Below are positions 28,314 to 33,802 of a stretch of 33,802 nt of DNA, one piece after another. Where the stretch lies: the NCBI GenBank assembly GCA_937984275.1, contig CALJYC010000044.1:1-33802 (forward strand), read 5' to 3'. Source of the stretch: an uncultured bacterium (GTDB taxonomy: Bacteria > Myxococcota_A > Polyangia > Polyangiales > Houyiibacteriaceae). Positions within the stretch are counted from its first letter, which is position 1; every line of letters starts with the position of its first letter. Under the pieces are notes generated by a model. It searched no databases and was not told where the DNA came from. It saw only the letters and a program-made list of their open reading frames with translations. Both the position numbers and the translations under genes were made by a program.

Positions 28314-28452
28314 CGTATGTCGACTTCTCCAGAGGAGAACGGCTCGCGATGGGCAGCACAGTGATTGGGTCGGCGCCTAGCCGTGTGTCGACATATGCAG
28401 CCGTGCCGACGGGGCTCCCAATCGCGAGCACGCCCGTCGCGAGCCGTTCTCC
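28314..28452. repeat. Two interleaved long inverted repeats (A-B-A'-B') between a kinase gene and tRNA-Leu
   Basis: TATGTCGAC 28316-28324 pairs with GTCGACATA 28387-28395; GGAGAACGGCTCGCGA 28334-28349 pairs with TCGCGAGCCGTTCTCC 28437-28452 (16/16), extendable inward by 5 bp with one G-U. Confidence 0.85.
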
Positions 28453-28486
28453 GCTGACTCATTTCGGAAGCGCTGGGGCCGCTTAG

Positions 28487-28569
28487 TAGCCGAGGTCGGA
28501 CTCGAACCGACACATCCAAAGGATACCGGATTTTGAATCCGGCGCGTCTGCCAATTCCGCCACTCGGCC
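28487..28569 (-). tRNA. tRNA-Leu, anticodon CAA
   Basis: Reverse strand GGCCGAGTGGCGGAATTGGCAGACGCGCCGGATTCAAAATCCGGTATCC...GTCGGTTCGAGTCCGACCTCGGCTA folds as type II tRNA; anticodon loop CGGATTCAAAATCCG; no encoded CCA. Confidence 0.95.
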
Positions 28570-28706
28570 GAGGGGGCCGGACTTATAGCAGGCCCCAGGC
28601 GGCGTGCATTCCTGAAAGGTAGGGCGCGAGCCCCGTGGTCGCCGCGGCGCGTCGACTTTGCGGGGTGGGTTCGCTAGGCTCGGCCCAACTAGAAGGGGCT
28701 CGATAC

Positions 28707-29705
28707 ATGACAAGGACCGCGATTCTGGGGCTGGGGCATTACGTGCCCTCGAAGGTCGTCACCAACGACGACCTCGCGAAAATGTTCGACACGAGCGACG
28801 AGTGGATCCAGCAGCGCACAGGCATCAAAGAGCGCCGCTACATCGAGGAAAGCGGCACCGGAGCCAGTGACCTCGCCGTGCCGGCCGCCAAGATGGCCTG
28901 TGAAAACGCCGGGATCGACGTGTCTGAGATCGACGCAATCATCTTCGCAACGCTTTCTCCCGACTTCAACTTCCCCGGCAGCGGCTGCTTCTTGGGCGAC
29001 AAGCTCGGCCTCGGGGGGGTGCCCGCACTCGATGTGCGCAACCAGTGCAGTGGCTTTCTCTACGGCATGCAGATCGCCGACGCGTGGATTCGATGCGGTA
29101 TGTACAAGCGCGTCCTACTGGTGGGTGCCGAGGTCCACTCGACCGCGCTCGACTTCAGCGACGAAGGTCGCGACGTGACGGTTCTTTTCGGCGACGGTGC
29201 GGCTTGCGCGCTCTTGGGGCCCAGTGACGACGACGATCGGGGAGTCCTCGACGTCGAAGTCCACGCAGACGGAAGCGGCGCGAAGGAGCTCTGGCTCGAG
29301 GGACCAGCCAGCGCGTACAAACCTCGCCTCACCCACGAGATGATCGACAACAAATCGGTCTACCCGGCGATGAACGGCCGCCACGTGTTCCGATGGGCTA
29401 CGGCCAAGATGCCGGAGGTAAGCAAGTCGGTGTTGGAGCGCAACGGGGTGTCGATCGAGGACCTCGACCTGGTGGTCCCGCACCAAGCCAACAAGCGGAT
29501 CAACGAATTCGTGTCGCAGAAACTCGCGATCCCACCCGAGAAGGTCGTCCACAACATCCAGAAGTACGGCAACACGACCGCCGCATCGATCCCCCTCGCG
29601 CTCAGCGAGGCCGTGCAGGAAGGCCGCGCCAAGAAGGGCGACCTGATTCTCATGCCCGCGTTTGGCTCCGGTTTCACCTGGGGCGCGGCGCTCGTGCGGC
29701 TCTAA
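28707..29705 (+). CDS. fabH: 3-oxoacyl-ACP synthase III
   Basis: AILGLGHYVPSKVVTNDDLAKMFDTSDEWIQQRTGIKERRYIEE, VRNQCSGFLYGMQIADAWI, VVPHQANKRINEFV, YGNTTAASIPLAL, MPAFGSGFTWGAALVRL. ATG at 28707. Confidence 0.93.
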   Translation: MTRTAILGLGHYVPSKVVTNDDLAKMFDTSDEWIQQRTGIKERRYIEESGTGASDLAVPAAKMACENAGIDVSEIDAIIFATLSPDFNFPGSGCFLGDKLGLGGVPALDVRNQCSGFLYGMQIADAWIRCGMYKRVLLVGAEVHSTALDFSDEGRDVTVLFGDGAACALLGPSDDDDRGVLDVEVHADGSGAKELWLEGPASAYKPRLTHEMIDNKSVYPAMNGRHVFRWATAKMPEVSKSVLERNGVSIEDLDLVVPHQANKRINEFVSQKLAIPPEKVVHNIQKYGNTTAASIPLALSEAVQEGRAKKGDLILMPAFGSGFTWGAALVRL

Positions 29706-29708
29706 CCC

Positions 29709-30722
29709 GTGTTTCCGAAGGCCGACCGCGTTGCTGTCGTGCTAAACGGCAACGCACGGCAGGTCACTGACGAGCTCGTCGAAAGCTTCGATCAACTGGT
29801 CGGAAGCGGCGACCTCTTCTTATCGAGCAGCTTGGACGAGGCGCACGGCATCGCGCTCGAAATCGTCGAGTCTCGCTATCCGGTGGTATTGACGGGAGGC
29901 GGCGATGGGACCTTCGTGCAAATGGTTACGGCGATCACGAAAGAGGCGCGCAGCCGAGACCAGGAACCACCGCGCTTTGGTCTGCTGAAGCTCGGTACCG
30001 GCAACTCGCTCGCATGGGCGCTCGGCGCGGGGACTTCGCGCAAAGGCGTGTTCGCCGACTTGGCTCGGTTGCGGCATGACAGCGCCCACCGAGATTTTCG
30101 TCTCATCGAAGTGCAGGATCTGCTCACGCCGTTCGCGGGCGCAGGGTTCGACGCGCTGGGGCTCAAGCATTTCCACGAGGTTCGTTCCGTCATGCGTCAC
30201 TTGCCATGGGTCGGGAAGCGCGCGACAGGCGCGATCTCCTACGCGATCTCGATCCCGACACTGACGATCCCCGAGCTCGCCCTTCGGCCGCGGATGGAGG
30301 TGAGGATCGTCAACCGTGGCGCGGCGGAACGTCTCGACCAGAACGGCCAGCCGTGCGGCTCGCCGATCGAACGAGGTGAAGTCATTTTCGAAGGCGCGTG
30401 CATCGCAGCGTTGGTGTCGACGATCCCGTACTGGGGATTCGGTGTGCGGGTGTTCCCGTTCGCCGACCGACGCCCCGCGGACCGCTTTTGTCTGCGCGTG
30501 GTCGCGACGAGCCCACTACACGTTGCTGCACACATGCTCAGCGTATGGAAGGGGACCTACCGCGACGAGAAGCTGATCGACGTCTACGCCGAGGACGTCG
30601 AGTTCGAGTTCGACAAGCCGACCGCAATCGAAATCGGTGGTGATCCCGCGGGGATGACGGACTCCATGCGCGCTCGATTGCACCCGGATCCGGTCAAGCT
30701 CATCGACTACGACGCTCCGTAA
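29709..30722 (+). CDS. Diacylglycerol kinase catalytic-domain protein (lipid kinase-like)
   Basis: GTG start; VAVVLNGNARQVTDELVES, YPVVLTGGGDGTFVQMVTAI, FGLLKLGTGNSLAWALGA typical of DAGK_cat. Confidence 0.85.
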   Translation: MFPKADRVAVVLNGNARQVTDELVESFDQLVGSGDLFLSSSLDEAHGIALEIVESRYPVVLTGGGDGTFVQMVTAITKEARSRDQEPPRFGLLKLGTGNSLAWALGAGTSRKGVFADLARLRHDSAHRDFRLIEVQDLLTPFAGAGFDALGLKHFHEVRSVMRHLPWVGKRATGAISYAISIPTLTIPELALRPRMEVRIVNRGAAERLDQNGQPCGSPIERGEVIFEGACIAALVSTIPYWGFGVRVFPFADRRPADRFCLRVVATSPLHVAAHMLSVWKGTYRDEKLIDVYAEDVEFEFDKPTAIEIGGDPAGMTDSMRARLHPDPVKLIDYDAP

Positions 30723-30841
30723 CCCTCTCCAGCCGAGCGTCCCTCCGAGAGGATTTCGATGGCCGGCGCCCGGGTTCTGAGCGGAAAAAGGGAATTTTGT
30801 TACCTTTCTCTCAGTAGGGCTGTAATAATACAGAAATACCA

Positions 30842-31531
30842 ATGCGGGGATTTAGGAATTGGATCATGCTGGGGGCCGGATGTGCCGCCGCTTTGCTCGT
30901 CGCCTTCGGGGGGGCATCAGCCGAATCGGTCGAAGGATCGGTTCAAGGCGACAAGGGCAAGCAGGCGAGCTCCGGCGCCAGTCAACACGACTACTACTGG
31001 AAGGTTTGGAACGGCGCCCTTCCGGAGCAACGCGACAAGGACGATCACGACGACGTGCTTGCGGTGCTGACAGGCAAGTTCACCGGACCGCCGATCGGCT
31101 GCAAGTTCCGCTTCCGCGGAGGCGGGCTCGATCCTTCGACGATCGCTGCACGCTCGGGAACGACCGTTCGAATCGAGAACGGGGACGCGTTTACGCACGA
31201 GCTCTCGGTCGACGGACTACCCGGCTTCACGCCTCTCGAATCCGGCCCGGGCAAGGCACGGGCGATTCCCGTTCCGGTCGGTGGACCATGGGAGCTCGGT
31301 GACCGCATTTATGGGCACGTCGACGGCCACCTACACTCGATGCGCGAGCTCGTCGCCTGCGCGACGGTCACGCCGAGCGGCAAGTTTCGGTTCGATAAAG
31401 TTCCGCCAGGCCCATACTCGTTGAGAATTCTTCGGGGGTCCGAGCAAGTGGCCATGCGCCGTGTCACCGTACCGGCAGGCAAAACACTGAAGGTCGATCC
31501 GCTCAGCCTGAGCAAGAGTCGGAGGAAGTAA
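30842..31531 (+). CDS. Secreted cupredoxin-/carboxypeptidase-regulatory-like protein
   Basis: Signal peptide RNWIMLGAGCAAALLVAFGGASA; ARSGTTVRIENGDAFTHELSVDG, VHSMRELVACATVTPSGKFRFDKVPPGPYSLRIL-type pattern. Confidence 0.65.
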   Translation: MRGFRNWIMLGAGCAAALLVAFGGASAESVEGSVQGDKGKQASSGASQHDYYWKVWNGALPEQRDKDDHDDVLAVLTGKFTGPPIGCKFRFRGGGLDPSTIAARSGTTVRIENGDAFTHELSVDGLPGFTPLESGPGKARAIPVPVGGPWELGDRIYGHVDGHLHSMRELVACATVTPSGKFRFDKVPPGPYSLRILRGSEQVAMRRVTVPAGKTLKVDPLSLSKSRRK

Positions 31532-31534
31532 CCG

Positions 31535-33394
31535 ATGTTGTCTCGCCTTTGGTACTTGGTTCTAGCTTTGGCCGTCGGGGGAGCGCTTGCAGGCGCGTTC
31601 TTGAACAAGTCGGCCGCCAGTCGGGAAGCCGAATTCCAGCTCGGAGAGCAGCTACGCCGCGACCGAATCGAAGCGGAGTTATGGATGCGACTCGACGCAC
31701 GGCTTCGTTTGGACGCCTTGGCATCCGTCGCAGTCGAGCCGGAGGTTCGGCAGACTCTGCGTAGCTCGAGCGGTCGCGCCGGGACGCCCCCAACAGCCAC
31801 GCGCAAGCGGCTGAGCCAGAAGCTCGGCATGCTCAACGCCAAGCTCGAAGAGGGCAAGGGAGACATGGTCTTCGCCGTAGACACGGAGGGCGAGGTCGTG
31901 GCCACGCTCGACAAGAACGCGATGGGATCGGAGCGGCTCGACAAGATGCCGCTCGTCCGTGACGCGCTCCGAGGTTTCATGCGAGACGACGTGTGGGTCT
32001 ACAACGGTGAGGTCTTCAGAATGGCCGCGCGCCCCGTCTTCGACGGCGGCCGCTATGTGGGCGCGATCGTGCACGGCATGGCGATTGGGGACGACCTCGC
32101 GAGGCGTCTCGGGAGCAAGCTTCCGAACGCGTCGGTCGTGTTCTTCTTCCGCGATCGATTGATTGGGGCTCATGTGGGCGGAGCCAAAGCGCCAAGCAGC
32201 GCCGAGCTCAAGAACGGACTCTCGCCCGCGCTTGCCAGCATGGAGAACGGCGAAGGCTCGATCGAGATCGGCGAGCGCACTCGCGTGATCGCGTCGCCCG
32301 TTCGCGGCGAGGCTGCGCATGCCGAGGTGGGCTACGTCATTGGCCGCAAGGGAAGCACCGTCGGCCTCGGCGGGCTGTTCGCGAATACCTTCAAGGAAGA
32401 CGTTGCGTCGCTGCCGTGGCTAGTCGTCATCGGAATTCCCCTCTTGCTCCTGCTCCTCGGCTTGTTCCTGCTCTACCTGGAGCACGACAAGGCAGTCGGG
32501 ATTCTTCGTAAGGCCAGCGAAAGCCTCGCGAAGAGCGAGCTGAGTAGTCTTCCCGAGGGAGAGCTGCGACGCCACTACCGCAAGATCGCCGAGAACTTCA
32601 ATGGCGCGCTTCGTGCGGGCGTCGGATTCAAAGAAGACAGGGCCGAACGCGCCTCGGTCGACCTCGACCAGATCCTCAACACTACGCGCGATAGCGCTGA
32701 CTCGGGTTACTTCGGTTTCTCCGACGAGGCGCCCACGGCCAAGCAGGTCTCACTCGACGATCCCGAGCCGGCGCGAAAACCGGCGGCGAGTTCGCAGCAT
32801 ATGACGCCCATTAAGCCGGATCCAATCGGCAAGAGCGTGGCAGCCAAAACAGATCACGGTGCGGTGACTGCACCGCCGCAGGGAACACCGACGGCGCGCC
32901 CCGATGGCGCACCAACCGCCCGCCCGCAGCGCTCGCCTTCGTCGCGGCCGCAGCGCTCCCCATCATCTTGGCCAGCGCGCGCGCCGTCTTCGCGTCACCC
33001 GGTGACCGCAACTGTTCGGCACGGCGAGGATCATTTCAACACTGCGCCGGACGACCCACCGACTCGTCCGAACGCGATGCTTGACGACTACGATGGATTT
33101 GATCATCCCGAAGAGAACACCCAGATCAAGCACGTGCCACAGGAGCTACTCGAAGCTTCCGCACCGGCGGTGCAAGGCGAGGAGACGCACTTCCGTGAGG
33201 TGTTCGACCGGTTCGTCGCGACGCAAGAAGAATGTGGTGCTCCGGTGAACGGGCTCACCTTCGACAAGTTTGTACGCAAGCTTCATGCCGCCCGCGAGCA
33301 GGTCATGAAACGCCACGATGCGGCCTCCGTACGCTTCACCGTGTACGTAAAAGACGGCCGCGCAGCGCTCAAAGCCAGTCCAGTCAAACAGTGA
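31535..33394 (+). CDS. Membrane protein with Cache-like periplasmic sensor region, HAMP-like stretch, low-complexity linker and an MXAN_5187-type C-terminal domain
   Basis: Two TM segments (LWYLVLALAVGGALAGAFL; WLVVIGIPLLLLLLGLFLLYL) flank a domain with VFAVDTEGEVVATLDK...VRDALRGFM; linker TARPDGAPTARPQRSPSSRPQRSPSSWPARAPSS; tail FVATQEECGAPVNGLTFDKFVRKLHAAREQVMKRHDAASVRFTVYVKDGRAALKASPVK. Confidence 0.75.
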   Translation: MLSRLWYLVLALAVGGALAGAFLNKSAASREAEFQLGEQLRRDRIEAELWMRLDARLRLDALASVAVEPEVRQTLRSSSGRAGTPPTATRKRLSQKLGMLNAKLEEGKGDMVFAVDTEGEVVATLDKNAMGSERLDKMPLVRDALRGFMRDDVWVYNGEVFRMAARPVFDGGRYVGAIVHGMAIGDDLARRLGSKLPNASVVFFFRDRLIGAHVGGAKAPSSAELKNGLSPALASMENGEGSIEIGERTRVIASPVRGEAAHAEVGYVIGRKGSTVGLGGLFANTFKEDVASLPWLVVIGIPLLLLLLGLFLLYLEHDKAVGILRKASESLAKSELSSLPEGELRRHYRKIAENFNGALRAGVGFKEDRAERASVDLDQILNTTRDSADSGYFGFSDEAPTAKQVSLDDPEPARKPAASSQHMTPIKPDPIGKSVAAKTDHGAVTAPPQGTPTARPDGAPTARPQRSPSSRPQRSPSSWPARAPSSRHPVTATVRHGEDHFNTAPDDPPTRPNAMLDDYDGFDHPEENTQIKHVPQELLEASAPAVQGEETHFREVFDRFVATQEECGAPVNGLTFDKFVRKLHAAREQVMKRHDAASVRFTVYVKDGRAALKASPVKQ

Positions 33395-33395
33395 G

Positions 33396-33424
33396 TTGAC
33401 CGCGGGGAACCGCGGCTCTAGTTT
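33396..33424 (+). promoter_or_regulatory. Candidate sigma70-type promoter TTGACC-N17-TAGTTT
   Basis: TTGACC 33396-33401, 17-bp spacer, TAGTTT 33419-33424, just upstream of the ncRNA candidate. Confidence 0.6.
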
Positions 33425-33430
33425 AATGAA

Positions 33431-33630
33431 TGGTCTCTCTGTTGTTGCAGGTGAGGAAGGAGTAGTGAATCCCTGACTAGGTCGATTCGGGAGCTTTCAA
33501 CGTACGTGGTGTGCGGACCCGGCTAGCGTCATCGGGGGGCCTAAAGCGTGCGACACCGGTTCCCACCTACTAGTAAATTGTAGGGGTTCGACTCAATATT
33601 AGATCCCACGGCAACAACGGTCCGGGCTAT
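33431..33630 (+). ncRNA. Candidate 6S-like RNA (ssrS)
   Basis: No good ORF; closing stem CTGTTGTTGC / GCAACAACGG, internal unpaired region, second stem GAATCCCT / AGGGGTTC, further pairing ACTAG../..CTAGT and GGGAG/TTCCC giving a rod-like hairpin of about 190 nt; promoter upstream, terminator downstream. Confidence 0.6.
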
Positions 33631-33637
33631 TTGGGGG

Positions 33638-33665
33638 GCCGACTCGAAAGAGTCGGCTCTTCGTT
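33638..33665 (+). terminator. Rho-independent-like terminator
   Basis: GCCGACTC-GAAA-GAGTCGGC followed by TCTTCGTT; perfect 8-bp stem with a GNRA-type loop. Confidence 0.8.
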
Positions 33666-33705
33666 TATGGGGACTGTCTCCTTTTCAGGATCGTTAACCC
33701 TTCGG

Positions 33706-33726
33706 AAAAGGGGACTGTCCCCTTTT
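33706..33726. repeat. Palindrome AAAAGGGGAC-T-GTCCCCTTTT with a partial neighbour copy at 33669-33685
   Basis: 10-1-10 perfect inverted repeat read directly; core and flanking TTAACCCTTC resemble the palindrome at 2940-2988. Confidence 0.9.
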
Positions 33727-33732
33727 TCTTCT

Positions 33733-33801
33733 TTATTGGCTGGGGGCGGTTAGGCGGGCGATTCGGACGCCTAGGCGGAAGTACCAGGGCTTTTTGTCGT
33801 A
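33733..33801 (-). CDS. C-terminal end of a protein continuing past the window edge
   Basis: Reverse strand reads YDKKPWYFRLGVRIARLTAPSQ-stop (TAA at 33733-33735); aromatic/Arg-rich and plausible as coding; too short for the ORF track. Confidence 0.5.
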   Translation of the reverse strand, partial: YDKKPWYFRLGVRIARLTAPSQ

Positions 33802-33802
33802 C

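Noticed and set aside
28283-28486. 67-aa forward ORF between the kinase and tRNA-Leu
   Set aside because: Its sequence is explained by the inverted repeats (forward and reverse translations resemble each other); no SD or family signal.
28483-28713. 76-aa reverse ORF ending RVAELADAPDSKSGILWMCRFESDLGY
   Set aside because: Classic spurious translation across a tRNA-Leu gene.
30820-30833. LexA/SOS box
   Set aside because: CTG-N8-CAG spacing does not match the CTG-N10-CAG of E. coli-type LexA; kept only as a generic palindrome.
33431-33665. tmRNA or tRNA call based on the GGGGTTCGACTC T-loop-like string
   Set aside because: No T-stem partner, no acceptor stem or CCA end, no tag-peptide reading frame, and too short for tmRNA; the long rod-like fold fits 6S better.
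1-33802. Defence island, prophage or integrated mobile element
   Set aside because: No integrase, transposase, phage structural, toxin-antitoxin, restriction or cas genes were recognised; gene content is mostly housekeeping and signalling.

Overview
The window looks like ordinary chromosome from a GC-rich, Myxococcota-like (former deltaproteobacterial) bacterium; the taxon is inferred from gene content only. Left to right it contains: the tail of an acyltransferase-like gene ending in a hexanucleotide-repeat low-complexity tract; a Tat-lipoprotein/GMC-oxidoreductase pair; a secreted protein with a CPxC repeat; trpF with a perfect 49-bp palindrome over its stop codon; korAB; a compact reverse-strand chemosensory operon (cheY-cheA-cheW-cheW-HEAT-cheR-cheB-cheY-degenerate histidine kinase) with no MCP; DUF971/recO/RodZ-like/TPR-lipoprotein/Crp genes; an oppDF ATPase pair without permeases; a lipoprotein and a c-type-cytochrome-like protein; an RpoH-like sigma factor; an 88-aa orphan; N-formylglutamate amidohydrolase; two divergent Ser/Thr kinases; tRNA-Leu(CAA); fabH; a diacylglycerol-kinase-like gene; a cupredoxin/regulatory-like secreted protein next to a Cache-type membrane protein; a strong candidate 6S-like RNA gene with promoter and terminator; and the C-terminus of another gene. 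The best leads are (i) the 6S-like ncRNA at about 33431-33630, (ii) the MCP-less che operon with a HEAT-repeat protein and a pseudokinase-like histidine kinase, (iii) interleaved long inverted repeats at 28314-28452, (iv) the 9-residue CPxC repeat protein, and (v) a pair of GCAAG-A-CTTGC sites exactly 20 bp apart upstream of the sigma factor gene. No CRISPR array, transposase or prophage genes were seen. Family names come from recognising motifs; no database search was run.
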